Below are positions 20,981-33,840 of a stretch of DNA of 64,000 nucleotides, in pieces. The position numbers and the translations under genes were made by a program. Every line of letters begins with the position of its first letter. Position 1 is the first letter of the stretch. The notes below the pieces were generated by a model. It was not told where the DNA came from. It did not search any database and worked only from the letters and a program-made list of their open reading frames with translations. This DNA is from Cyprinodon diabolis (Eukaryota; Chordata; Actinopteri; Cyprinodontiformes; Cyprinodontidae): positions 31,217,235 through 31,281,234 of the forward strand of contig CM060066.1 in the NCBI GenBank assembly GCA_030533445.1, given 5' to 3'.

Positions 20981-23900
20981 CTACACGGCCACTGGATGGA
21001 CAAGTGCAGCAGCATGAGGAGCAGATGCAGCAGGCTGAGGAAGAGGAGGAGCCTCTTTTCCCTTGTAGCCCAGAGACAGGATGTGTTTCTGCAGGTGGGT
21101 GATCCACTCCTCTTGAACAGACAGGGGTCCATGAAACACTTCTTCACAGAATCTGTAAGAGAGAAAAGGCAGAAGTGAAAGAAATATAATCCCCATAACT
21201 TAAAACTCAAACATTTTCCTTAAATGTACAAAATCATTTAAGGAGATCATTACCTGCATTTGAGGGAGTAGATTTTACCAACCAGTTTGACCAGTGGGGT
21301 CAGAGGAGGCTTTGGTAGCAGAGCTGGGATGCTGCCGGACCGTGACGGCTGCCGAGAGTGCGAGAGGCGATTTTCCTCTGCTGAAGTCACTCCATGTTGC
21401 GGGGCATGAACCCCTGAAGCAAAGAGAAAATAAATCAACAACAACAGAAATATATAGATCACCCTTCAGCTCCTTCTAGATCTACTTTTTCTCACCCCTG
21501 GCTGTCCGGACAATGTGGTTGCTGTGGTCCTTCCTGCTTGCTTTGTGCTCATGATGATGCAGAGATGCCGTAGGGGTGCTGCTCTGCACAGCGTCCGAAT
21601 TTGCCGACGGCAAAGAAGCAGCTCTCTGGGACTAAAAGCATTTACACAGTCAAGATAATGGAAATACAGCGAGGAAAATAAGTATTTGAACACGCTGCTA
21701 TTTTCAGGGTTCCTACAGCATAAGGCAAGTTAAATTCAAGACTTTTTAAGACTTTTTAATGCCAATTGAAATAAAAATTTAAGACCAAATTCAAAAGAAA
21801 CACAAGAAAAACCTGCTTGCAACAACTAAAACCAAAGGTTTATTTTAACATAAACCACTGCACTGATGTTTCAAATTTTGAAAAGCTTCCCATACAGGAA
21901 GAAAGCTAAAAACACACAAATGACAGATATATTTTAACAATTATTTAACTGAATTCACAAACTTTGTTTTAGCAGGGAACAAAACAAATCAGTTTTAAAG
22001 CCACAACATAACCAGTGCAAAGTCTTTTTTGCAGTTATTTTTCTTATTATCGTTTTCTTAGTATGTTTGATTTGGTGATAAGTGGAGGCGTTGCAGAGAC
22101 AAGGGTGGAACAAAACTGAGAAATACTGGCTGTTTCTCTGTAACTCCATTTTGGCGCTTTGTGTTTCGCGCTTCGCATGTGCGACTCCACTGTCTTAATT
22201 CCCATCGTTCCGAGCTTGAATTGCTTCTTGCACAAAATACACTGTGCCTCATGTATGTTCCCTGGTTTTAGCCTTGGAGAAAACTCTTGGCTGGAGCCAA
22301 TTTTCATTACATTCACACTTGCTCATATTTTCCAGACAAAAAGTTAATGGCGCATCTCCCAAATGTCCCGGCCGCAACAACGCTTTTATTGGTTCCGCTA
22401 TCGGGAAGGAACCAATAATGGCAAGCCGTTATTTTTTTTTTATTATTATAAAAATAAAAATAAAATTGTCAATTTTAACGTTTTATTTAGATTACAAAAA
22501 TAAATTGTAATAAAAATAATCCTATTTATGATGTTTTAAAAATTAAGACCTACGAAAGACTGATTAAAGACATTTTAATACCAATTAAGGCCTTAGTTTT
22601 ATTTTGAAGAATTCAATGCCTTTTAAGACTTTTTAAGGACCCGCGGGAACCCTGTATTTTGCAAGTTCTCCCACTTAGAAATCATGGAGGGTCTGAAATT
22701 GTCATCGTAGGGGCATGTCCACTGTGAGAGACATAATCTAGAAAGAAGAAAATAAAATCACAATGTATGCTTTTTTAACTATTTATTTGTATTATACAGC
22801 TGTAAATAACTATTTCATCACCTGACAAAATCAATGTTAATATTTGATTTATCAGCCTTTGTTTGCAATTAAAGAGGTGAAATGTTGCCTGTAGTTTTTC
22901 ACCAGGTTTGAACACACTGCAGGAGGGATTTTGGCCCACTCCTCTACATAGATCTTTTCTAAATCAATCAGGTTTCTGGGCTGTCGCTGAGAAACACTGA
23001 GTTTGAGCTCCCCCCAAAGATTCTCTATTGGGTTTAGGTCTGGATACTAGCTAGGCCACACAAGAACCTTGATACATCTTCCACTCCTTGGTTATTCTGG
23101 CTGTCTGCTTTGGGTCATTGTCATGTTTGGAGACCCAGCCTCAACCCAACTTCAACACTCTAACAGAGGGAAGCAGGTTGCTTCCCAAAATCTCACAATA
23201 CACGGCCCCGTTCATCCTCTCCCTAATACAGTGCAGTCGCCCTTTCCCATATGCAGAAAAACACTCCCAAAGCATGATGCTACCACCCCCATGCTTCACA
23301 GTAGGGATGGTGTTCTTAGGATGGTACAGATCATTCAGTTCAATTTTGCTCTCATCTGACAACATGACTTTCTCCATGACTCCTCTGGATCATCCAAATG
23401 GTCATTGCCAAACTTAAGTTGTGCCTTGACATGTGCTGATTAAAGCAGGGCAACCTTCCATGCCATGCATGATTTCATACATGACGTTTTAGTGTATTAC
23501 CGACAGTAACCTTGGAAACGGTGGTCCCGGCTCTTTTCAGGTCATTGACCAGCTCCTCCCGTGTAGTTCTGGGCTGATTTCTCACCTTTCTTAGGATCAT
23601 CGAGTCGCAACAAGGTGAGATCTTGCATGGAGCCCCAGTCCGAGGGAGATAGACAATCATGTTTAGCTTCTTCTATTTTCTAATCATTGCTCCATCAGTG
23701 GACCTTTTTTCACCAACCTGCTTGCCAATTTTCCCGTAGACTTTTCCAGGCTTGTGGAGGTGAATAATTTTGTCTCTAGTGTCTTTGGACAGCTCTTTAT
23801 TCTTGGCGATGTTAGTAGTTGGATTCTTACTGATTGTAAGGGGTAGACAGGTGTCTTTATGCAGGTAACAGCCTCAAACAGGTGCATCTAATTCAGGATA

Positions 23901-26900
23901 ATAAATGGAGTGGAGGAGGACATTTTGAAGGCAGACTATGAGGGTCAGAAGTCTAGCTGATAGACAGGTGTACAAATACATATTTGCAGTTGTATCATAC
24001 AATTAAATAGCAAACAAATTATTTATTTTTACATCTGGATTTGTTTTTTGATTACGTCTTTTATAGTGGACATGGACCTACGATGACAATTTCAGACCCC
24101 TCCATGATTTCCAAGTGGGAGAACTTGCAAAATGGCAGGGTGTTCAAATACTTATTTTCCTCACAGTCAGTTCAAGGCATTTACATGGTATAAAACAAAA
24201 ACCCTGAAAAAGTACCTGCATGATTTGCTGTTTGACCTTGACTTGTCAGTGGATAGACACTTTCTGAAGGGCATCCGAATTGATCAACTATTAGGATCTG
24301 TTGGGAAGTCCCTCAGCGTTACACTGCCACCACTGTGTCACTGTAGGTTTGACGTTCTTTGGAGTCCCGAAAAGGGACTGATCTTTTTTATTCTTTTGGT
24401 CAGCAATGGTTTGGGCCATGGACTCAAACATAGTGGCTATGTTTGTCCACACTTTCTTACTGCTAAATTATTAAAGCCCGGCGTACACTGTGCGATTTTC
24501 CAGTCGTGCGAGAATCTTTCGATCGGGGCCGACTTTTAACCTGATTGTGCGTCGTGTAGTGTTCAGGGGGTTACGAGCATCGATCAGCCTCTCAAGACCA
24601 CCTCCCGATCAGGAATCGTGAGGTCAGGAGAAAATCCAACATTTTCGATTGTCTCCCGACCGTTGTGGGCAAATAGCTCAGGGCGCAAGAAGGATTCTTC
24701 TTTTTCTTCTTCCTCTCAGATGTAAACACAGCAGCATGGCGGGGGTGCAATGAGTGAAATGCAGTTCTATAAAATTGACAGACCGTAGCAGCCATGTTTG
24801 CTCAGCCATGTCTTTTTTTCAAATACATCATCGCCTTTTCGTTTTAGTCATACAGTGTGAGCAGCAGCTGCGTGCAACAACTGAAAAAAAAAATAGCAGT
24901 GTACGCCCGGCTTAAGACCGACCTTAACAGAGCTAAGTGAGGATTATAATGTTGTTCTGGGTTCTTTCAGAACCTCTAGGATGAGACAAATATCAGGTAT
25001 GGGTTTGGCTATTTAAATGGACCTTTTAGCTTCGATTAATAAAACAGAAGCAAGTTTGATTGGACTACCTTCCTCGTCTTAATACAAAAATAAAGACATT
25101 TATTTTTGTATTAACAGAATTTATCTTTCTCAAACACAAACATATAGGTATAAAAAAAAAAAAAAACAGTATTTACAAATATATTTCCTCAGCCGGAATC
25201 CTCTTGATAAACCCATCATGTAAAAACAAAGAAAATCACGTGGAGCTCACCTTTTTGATGTAAAGGTCTCCATAGCGGTAGCGTTTGGTTATTTGGGCCA
25301 CCTTGTTCGGGTCTTTTCGGATCAGCTCACTGAGGGTTTCGATCGGTGAAGTGGCGCCATCCGCCTTCCATTCGTACAGGCCCAGCTGTCTGAGATGGGC
25401 CCGGCAATGGCTGGCCAGCGCCTTGCGGTTCTCAAAGTCGAATCCACAGAGCTCACAGGTGGTGTCTGATGACACAAGCAGCAACACAGGAGTTCATGTT
25501 TTATGAGTGATACTGTGACTTGGTAGATATTTCACACTGTGTTCCATTACTTCAGCTGTTAGGCTTCTCTTTAGGGGAACTTTGACGTTTTTTTATGTGC
25601 TTCTCAAATAGTTAGAAAACCATTAAATATAATGATAATTTTTACATTTAGTCACTAAAGTCACATTTAGACACTAAAACCAATATATTACAACAATTAA
25701 ATGCATATAAGAGAATTTTTTCTAATGTTTTATCTTTTTAGAGAATTGTGGATAACTGCTAATGATCCACAAAATTCAGTTATGCAGGAACAAAAACACG
25801 TTGACCGACTAAGCAACCATAGCAGAGAGTCGCCTACACCCTCCACATTTAGTCGTCACACCACTTTAGCCAAAGGAGCCGGCTGTTCACACAAGGCTGT
25901 ATTTACTCCAATAGAAAGTTAAGTGGAGGAAGAAAAAAAGTGTACAAGCCATACAGAATACAGCATTCTTTGGAGGATTTTGTGAAGCAAAGCTGATTAA
26001 AGAGATGGAGGAACAGTTACTAAGTGTGGACAGAAACTGGGGTCATCTGCGGCTGTTGCATTCCTTTTGTTCAACCAATCCTGAACCAGAAACCAGGTCA
26101 GAAGCTTCTGATCAGGGCCAAGGGACAAATAACTGGATGTTGTTTTATTGGTCCAAAAACCTCAGATTCAGATGTAAGTAAATCTAATATAATATATGTT
26201 TAAGTCTAACGGGTATGTAAAGCTCAAGCATTCCAAGACTCTATTATTTATATTATGTCAAGTCCTGTCCACACAGTCAAAGATGCCTAAAGCTGGTTTG
26301 GTTCATTGACTGTGGTTTAGCTGCTGGATTGGCCTATTTGTAGAGAGGCAGAGACGTAAGACCCCACAGTGCAGATGACCTGAAGGTCACTGTCAAAGCT
26401 ACCTGGCCTTTCATTACTTCTCAAGGGAGGCAAATGATCGCCTCCAGGTCATGACACACTAATGCAGTAATTCATGCAAAAGGAGCCCCAGCCAAGTGTT
26501 GATTACAGACATGGAGTCAGTTTTTTATTTGGTCTCTTCTGAGTTCGCTTTTTTAGTAAGATGTAAGCCAAAAACACTCGCCACTTTGCTTTTAGTTGTT
26601 TTTAATACTAAATTAAAGAAATAAAAAATGAAAAAAAAGATTGAAATAATCCCAACATGTGCTGCAAAGAAGCAGTGAAGCGTGCACAGGGTCTGACTCA
26701 CATTAATCGGCATCTCTGGGAAGAAGTGTAAAAACCTTGGTAATGAATTACTATACAATAGCATTTCCATAATCTCACACTGGAGAAATAAAGAGAGTCT
26801 TTAATTTGATCATAAGTTCAGGTGAAAACACGACCGACTCACCAAGATTAGCGGCGGCAGGTTTCCCATGTGGAGATTTGTCTTTCATAGAATAATCGAC

Positions 26901-29900
26901 AGGCATGGCTGAAGAGTTGGACGCTCCTTCTTTGAATGACAAACTCTCCCTGTGGGGCTTTTTGGAGCTTTGCAGACCCCACGACGCCTTGCCCGCCGCT
27001 GATGACCCGCTCTGGACCGACTCTTTCCTTTCTTCGCGCCGCAGCATGACTTCTTTCAGAAGGTCGATTGGGGATGTCCTGATGGACCAGTTGAGGCCGA
27101 GCTGGCGGAGATGAGCGCGAACATGGCATGAGAGCGCCTTCCGGGTGTCGAAAAGCTGCCCACAGAAGTCACAGAGGACTGTGGGTGGAGGGCGCAGGTC
27201 TGTGGAACATGGAGAACTCATTCTCAGAAATATTCACATTAGGGCTGAACGACTTTGCCAAACAAACTAAACTGAGATAATTTTTTAACAAAATTGACAT
27301 TTGATTTCGACTTTCTTTTGCACCAACCAGGACTTTAATGATTTTATTTTTTGGCTCATTTCAGAAGGTGAAACTTTAAGATTATTTCTTTTTATGAAAC
27401 AGAGTTAAATGCTTAAAATCGTTATTTGTTTTAATTTCATCTTTATGGCATAAAGAGAAGGGAAGACCAAAAATTCTGTGTCTCAGAAAATTTGGTCGCC
27501 ATTTCAACTGATAGGGATGATCCACTGAGTTTTCTAAAGGCTTTATGGAGATGCTGATTTCATTACCTAGCTGGTACCTGTCCACGCTAGGAACTGATTC
27601 AGAGACCCCGGTGCTCTTGATCGGACAGCAAACTTGCCTGACCGCCACCTGACCTCAACAGATCAGTGATGTCAAAATTATTTTCATGTGAAGCCTTCAA
27701 CACATTAAACAGACAGGTTGCAGCTGGATAAATGTGACTTTTGATTTTATCATTTCCTTTACAATGAGCACACTGCTGTTAATATAACTTTACTCCCTTT
27801 TTTTTTTGCTCTTATTTTTTTGTCTAATTTGTACATTTTAAAAGAACACATGCCTCTAATTTATCACATGATGCCTTCTTTGGCTCTTAACAAATTACAC
27901 CAAACACTTTTAAAGGAATAGTACACCCAAAACATGATTAGCCTTCATTTTCTACTCACCCCCATGCTGAACAACACTCTGGAGTACTTTTTTGATATCT
28001 CAAATGCATCTGGAGATCTGGGAGGCTTCTTGCTGTCTGCTGACATTCAAATAATGGAGGTCCATGGTGCCCGAGGCAGAAAGGTCCATAAAAGTCCACA
28101 AAAAACGTGTCAATATTCCTCCATACTGCTCGTCCAATGTATTCCAAGTGTCCTGAGTTGGTAGCGTCCATAATTTACTCGAAACAAAGTCATTTAGAAT
28201 GTTTTTAGAGCATAAACAGTAGTGTATAGGATTTCCTAAAAGCGCGCGCCTGCGCGTTCACGACGCTACGGAAACCGCGGCAGACCAAGCCAGATGAAAG
28301 TGCGCATTCAGCGTCTGCTCTGCCGATAATGCAAGCGTAGAAGAAGAAATGTGCTGTTTACCTGTGCAAAGAAAGAAACAACGAAAGAAAAATGTCTGAG
28401 GACTTCAGTGTTGAGGAAGAGCATGAGTTCTTTACCGAGCTGAATGCGCACTTTCATCTGGTTTGGTCTGCCGCGGTTTCCGTAGGCTCGTGAACTCGCT
28501 TTTAGGAAATCCTATACACTACTGTTTATGCTCTAAAAACATTCTAAATGACTTCGTTTCGAGTAAATTATGGACACTACCCACTCAGGACACTTGGAAT
28601 ACATTGGACGAGCAGTATGGAGGAATATTGACACGTTTTTTGTGAACTTTTATGGACCTTTCTGCCTCGGGCACCATGGACCTCCATTATTTGAATGTCA
28701 GCAGACAGCAAGAAGCCTCCCAGATCTCCAGATGCATTTGAGATATCAAAAAGTACTCCAGAGTGTTGTTCAGCATGGGGGTGAGTAGAAAATGAAGGCT
28801 AATCATGTTTTGGGTGTACTATTCCTTTAAATTGTGTGATGTAATAAATTCAAGGTGTACGAATAATTAAGCAAAGAAATTATTAGATATAAAAATGAAA
28901 TATCTTAATTAGATAATAAAATAAACAGAAACTATTACCTTCGCCTGAGTCAGGAGGCTGTTTGGAAACAGCAGCTGAAGGAGACTTCTGGATGACAGAG
29001 GTGCTGTCGGTGTTGGACGGCTTTGGTGGAACAGAAATCTCCATCTCCAGAGGCTCAGGCTTTGGTTTTCTAAGAAGCGGGTCCACAGCTAGTCGGAATC
29101 CCTTCTTAGCTTTCGGCGCCCTGTTTAATGGAGGCTGAGGGGAGTAAGAGCTGGTGGAAGGGCTGGGAGAGGGACCTGTGGGTGGCAAAGAGGTCCCGGG
29201 ATGGCTGGCAGCTGCAGATGGAGCAGGTGCTGCAGGAGAGGGCGGCGCTGGGGACGGCGCTGCTGAGGAGCTGGCTGTTTTTGGAAGATGCATTGGTTCC
29301 AGAACGCCGCTGCTGACCAGCTCCTGCACAGTGTCAATTGCAGAGCTCTTCCCCACCAAGTCGCTCACTCCCATGTGTCTGAGATGGGAGCGTGCGTGAC
29401 TGCCCAGGCCTTTTCTGTTCTCAAACGTTTCCCCGCAGAGAACGCAGGTGCAGTCCGCTGCTGTTTTAGGCCGCTTGCTGGCAGGGGACGTGGGAGGGGA
29501 GGTGAAATCAGAGGGACGTTTAGAGGACGGACTGGAGAGACTACCTGATGTCAGCTCCTGCTGACGCAACTTGCTGATTGGCTCAAAGTCCTGCTCCTTC
29601 ATGATCTGATAGAGAAATTCAATTGGGCTCCCCTGGATGTCGCTCTCACGGATACCGATCTGTCGGAGATGAGCACGAGCATGACTGGAGAGGCCCTTAC
29701 GCGTCTCATACCAGCAGCCGCAAAGCTGGCAGACGTGGATCTCATCGTTCGTTTCTGAAGCTGTCAAAATAATGAAAAAAGAAAAATAATACAATTATTA
29801 TAAAAACAAAGTTCATCAAATACATTTTATTATAATATTAGCATCATTATAATTATCATTTACAAGGCTGTGGAAATGCATTTGTCTCTTTACGGATTTC

Positions 29901-32900
29901 TTTTTATCGATTGTCTTCAATGTTTTTCAAATATAATCAATGAATAAAACTAGTTTGATCAAAGACAACAAGTTTATTCAAAAAGCCACTTTCAATTAAG
30001 AATGATCTAATTTATCTAAAGAGAAAAGCCATCTAAAACAGCCTGGTTAAATCATTAAAAAACTGGTTCACCACTTTTTGTTGTTGTTTATGTTTTACAA
30101 GCTTTAGAGCTGTGGAAGAAAGCTTCTATTTAAGAAGAGATAAGAGAGAAAGTCTTTAATATCAATCATTCTGAATGGGTTAGAAAGCCATTTCTGACCA
30201 TGACCTTCAGAGTGAGCCGTTATCCATATATGGTGGAGAGATAGAAAAAGCCTGATCTTCCTAGGAGGGACTGGCCAATCAAAATAACAAACCAAACATT
30301 GACCCAGGGGGTCACAGAAGACTTTAAGATAAACACCTTAAGACATGAAGCAATACCTCCTCTTTCAGAAAAAGATCGCATTGACAGTCTAACATGGTGG
30401 TGGGGCTTCCCTTTAACTCAAGGACACATGGACGGAACCAGGAAGGAAAATGTACTCAAAATAAAGACCTTAATCTGATTCAGATGCCTCCAATGTGGTT
30501 GAATTAAAACTTGAAGGAAGGTGAAGCAGATGGTGGCACATTTAAGTTGGATGAATCAATAACAAGCTGTCTGCTTTAGCTTCAACCCACCTAAAGTAAT
30601 AGGAGCATCCGTTTCCAGTGGCGCCCACAGCGGCTTGGTAATTGTTTTTTGGTCTGACGATGAGCTGCTGCCCTCGGTCGGTCTTGAAGAAGATGGAGAG
30701 GAAGGGAAGAAAGACGCCCCTGCTTCTTTCAGCTTGGGTGGGGATCCCTGAGCTGTCATGACCTTTGTCGCTGTCTTGGAGGGCGTTTGTGCGTCCTCCT
30801 GCTTTGCAGGAGTCTTTGGCTCTTGCTGGGATGTTTTCTTAGGAGGTGGCGGAGGAGATGCAGCAGTATCTGGTGTGAGCTTTGGAAGGGAGACGTCTTT
30901 CTCCTGAATGAGCTGGTAGAGCAGCTCTATGGGCGCTCCACTGTTTTCTGACACTGTCACCCCGAGCTGACGCAGATGGAGGCGGGCGTGGCTTGAAAGG
31001 CCGCGTCGTGTCTCAAAGTAGGCCCCACAGACCTCACACACTACCGGTCCAGAGTTCGCTGCACAGAGAATTAGGTTGGAGACTGATAATTACAGATTAT
31101 AATGGAAAACAATAGTTCATGACTGCAGTTTAGGAGAAAACTTTCTACCCCAGAATCTGTGCAAAATAAAACATCCATGCCTGACTTATTTAAAAAATGT
31201 TTTACTTCATTTGAAAAAATTAAATAAAGGTTTTGATTTCTACAAAAAAGAGGATTATTACTATTATTATTATTAATATTATTATCTAAAATACAATCAA
31301 CAGCAGGGCTAAATAAGTAATGGGTGCAATGTAGATGACTTTAGCTCTAAATGTTAACTGTGGAAAGTAAACGTCTTTTTGTTTCTTGTCTTATGTGATT
31401 CTTCCTCCTTTTTTCTTACTGTAGTTTTTTTTTATTTTGTTTTCCTTCATCTAAAATTACACAAATATAGGTTCATTTCTGTCATACTGTTACCATGTGC
31501 AATGCATATTTTTATTTTTTTTAAAACAAAAGAAGAATATTTTTTTTTAATCAGAAGAGGGTCAATCATTAGCTATTATTTTCAAAATTACTGGTAACTA
31601 CAGTTATCGCAATACTAACATTTCAAACCTGATATCAATGCCACGGAAAGTTTTCGATACCATGGGGATAATTAATGGCATTTAAAGATATATCTAACAT
31701 GAAAAAGTCAAACTTTGCAATCTCAACTTGAAACTTGCTTGTTAACAACATTAAATATTTCATTTGTTAATTATGTGAACAAATAAACACAAATAAATAA
31801 CCAAAATATTTTAAAAATATTCTCTGAGTTATTTGAAATTGTCTTTTTATAAATATGCAAATAATCTAAAAAAAAAAATTAATAGGAAAAACATAAACAA
31901 CAGTTGTGTTAAGTTTCGATTTCATGCCAAACTAGTACGGTATCTTGATACAGCAATGCTTTTATATCATAGAACAGGGCTGTTAACTCTCACCCATTGG
32001 GAGTGAGACTCACCCATCTCAGTGTCTTCACACACTCTCACTCCATATTCCCAATTTCTCACACTAAAAATGACAGACATTAAAACTCAACTCCATTCCA
32101 CTTATTAATGTATAAAAATACCATGGTGATAAAAAAAAAAAAACTAGTCCACATCTATAATATGACCTTAGTGCTAACGGACGAGGACTAGCCAGGTTCA
32201 TATCCAGTCCGTATTTCCACCTATTCACTGTGCTAGATATTGTACAAAGACAGTTCCTACAAGGTATGTCACTTTAATTTTTATCTTATCTCATCTGCAC
32301 TAGGATAATTCTCTTTGTAAATTATTGAAGCGTTTCAGCAATCTAGTACTTGAGTTCAGGTTTGCCTCTCAAACCCACAGGAGCTCCACAAAATGAAAAA
32401 AGGACCATTGCATTTTATTTTTCAAAAGATCAGCCACCCACGAAAAGACCAACAACATTCAGAAAGGATGCGCAGAACAACTCAGTTATCCTGGATTCAT
32501 AGAGAAGAAACCACAGGGATGTTCTAATTTTATTATTGATATATCCTTATTTTGGTCCATTGAATATGTTAACTTAATTTCCATCACATTTTCCAAATGA
32601 AACATCCAGAGAAGTGCTGTCTCCTGTCATGGTGAGTTTTTATAAAATCTACAGCCTCCTAGAAGGGCTGAATTGTTTAGCCGTTTTGTCAATTGTAAGA
32701 AAGACTAATAATATAATGAATTAAGCTTTTTATTCTTTAGCCTATTACCAAATATTCATACACAGTGATGTTTGCATGAGATTCGATTGCACTGGTTCCT
32801 GTATCAGTGCCAGTACTGCAGTGATAACTTATTAGTTCCCCATTGTTTAATTCACTTGAACTGCAGAAAATAATTAATGAATAAAGTTGTGAAATTCTTA

Positions 32901-33268
32901 GTTTAAAGTATATTTAAGATGCAAGTATTTTAGTAGGGCCCATTCTGCTTTACTTCAATTCTCTAAAAATCACCAGAATGTAGAAAATAATGTATATTGT
33001 GAGAAAAAATGTTCCACATAACTACAGATCACTTATTGGTACTCAGTAACATTTACTGTGCTATAAAAATCCCACATTTTGACACTTTGTTTCAGTTAAA
33101 TCCTCTGAAAACCTCCAACCTATAGCTGCAGCTATCATCATGTAACCTAGACAGGGTTTCCTGTCCAAACTATTTATAAATTTCAACCAAAGGTTTGGAG
33201 TAAAGTTGGCAGTCCTGCATAGAGGTAACTAAATTATAAACTATCTTACCTTGTGAGTCCATTTGCAT
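20981..33268 (-). CDS. wiz: Wiz zinc-finger protein (short-type isoform), 8 exons
   Basis: Coding exons (minus): 33268-33250, 31058-30591, 29760-28939, 27199-26843, 25465-25251, 21631-21496, 21413-21254, 21152-20981. All have GT-AG borders and phases that join to 782 residues. Six widely spaced C2H2 fingers lie at about residues 14-34, 173-193, 268-288, 446-466, 559-579 and 725-749. The first five share the Wiz pattern C-x2-C...R(K/R)(G/A)L-x2-H-x3-H-LRQ, and each is followed by an SPI(D/E)-type helix. The last finger has 16 residues between Cys and His and is split by an intron. Wiz bridges the histone H3K9 methyltransferases G9a and GLP to chromatin and CtBP in the nucleus. The start is uncertain: MQMDSQ is the first ATG in an exon that is open upstream, so a longer isoform could begin further up. 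Confidence 0.9.
21705..22654. mobile_element. CAGGGTTCC-ended DNA transposon nested in the Tc1-like element
   Basis: Ends CAGGGTTCC and GGGAACCCTG, flanked by TATTTT on both sides (21699-21704, 22655-22660). Removing it restores CTGC-TATTTT-GCAAG, which matches CTGCCATTTTGCAAG at the other end of the host Tc1. It has long AT-rich subterminal inverted blocks (AAGACTTTTTAA motifs). A minus-strand ORF at 22316-22047 has a BED-like finger ([11 protein letters not shown]...[10 protein letters not shown]), the type found at the start of hAT transposases. A 6-bp duplication is not typical of hAT (8 bp), so the superfamily is open. Confidence 0.8.
22047..22316 (-). pseudogene. BED-finger fragment of a hAT-like transposase
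   Basis: 89 residues with a C-x2-C ... H-x4-H arrangement (QCILCKK ... [10 protein letters not shown]), followed by the sequence [11 protein letters not shown]. This fits the N-terminal zinc finger that binds the ends in hAT-type transposases. No catalytic domain follows, so it is a remnant or a short non-autonomous product. Confidence 0.5.
24475..24912. mobile_element. Harbinger-like MITE in a wiz intron
   Basis: 438 bp with ends AGCCCGGCGTACACTG and CAGTGTACGCCCGGCT, flanked by TAA at 24472-24474 and 24913-24915. A 3-bp TAA/TTA duplication is the hallmark of PIF/Harbinger insertion. No transposase is encoded, so it is non-autonomous. Confidence 0.78.
27914..28826. mobile_element. Fold-back (long inverted repeat) element in a wiz intron
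   Basis: Two arms of about 399 and 388 bp (27914-28312, 28439-28826) are near-perfect inverted copies around a 126-bp spacer. The ends AGGAATAGTACACCC and GGGTGTACTATTCCT are flanked by TTAA (27910-27913 and 28827-28830), suggesting a TTAA-target transposon. It lies in the 1.74-kb intron between the wiz exons at 27199 and 28939 and makes up over half of it. The transcript would form a long hairpin. ORFs in the arms ([20 protein letters not shown] and its copy) are not a known family. Confidence 0.88.
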
Positions 33269-33789
33269 TGATGACACAGGGTTTTTTCCTGATAAAACGG
33301 GGAGTTGTCTTAATTCAGAGCGCCTAAAATAGTTTAAAAAGACACAGAATGATACAGTATTGTTATTATTATTATTGTTATTATTATTGAGGAAAACACT
33401 GAGGAAAACAGGGTAAATAACGCGACACAACTAAAATATCGCGTGAAATGAGCCCATTCAAAAATGTCTCAGAGGCTGTTGGATTCAAATAAGCTATCAA
33501 ATCGCAATATTATTCGTTAAAAAAATGAATTTCGTTTATATTATTAAAACCGGACGAAACCAAAACAAAAAGCGAAGTGAAATCCCGACTTATATTATCC
33601 AATTAAAAGCTAACCTAAGCTACCTCCGTTGTCTTTTGTTTCCCTCTACAATGAAATGTTTAGCACATGCTAACGGCTCTGCGCCTCGTTGAAGCAAAGC
33701 ACACATAAACTACATATTCTACACATAAGCATTCACCGTAAATACGTTAATATATGAGAAACAGAGAAAAGAAATCACCCTCAAGCTTT

Positions 33790-33840
33790 ATTATAACTGC
33801 TCTGCGCATCAGTTTCTCCCAGGCTAACCGGAAGTAGCCT
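33790..33840 (-). promoter_or_regulatory. wiz: Putative wiz promoter or first exon
   Basis: About 500 bases upstream of the first coding exon, CTGCGCAT (NRF1-like) and ACCGGAAGT (ETS site, 33827-33835) lie close together in a locally GC-richer patch with no TATA box. Both are typical of broadly active promoters. A minus-strand donor-like GAGGGTGAT follows at about 33781. The sites are seen. Their role is inference. Confidence 0.4.

Larger units (their letters stand above)
21667..24166 (-). mobile_element. Tc1-like element, decayed and interrupted, in a wiz intron
   Basis: The inverted ends read GAGGAAAATAAGTATTTGAA at left (from 21671) and the same from the right end, followed by a second shared block (AAATCATGGAGGGTCTGAAA, 22679, and its complement near 24090-24110). 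TA precedes the left end at 21665-21666. The right flank has lost it. Transposase relics on the minus strand are [15 protein letters not shown] and [16 protein letters not shown] (23377-23141), a helix-turn-helix piece (23660-23475), and [14 protein letters not shown] further up. A 950-bp element is inserted near the left end (21705-22654). Confidence 0.82.

Noticed and set aside
21955..22149. 64-residue minus-strand ORF next to the BED-like finger
   Set aside because: Overlapping frame without finger residues; likely shadow.
29125..29548. Additional ORFs on both strands over the large wiz exon
   Set aside because: They overlap the zinc-finger frame of wiz, which alone has domain structure and correct splice phases.
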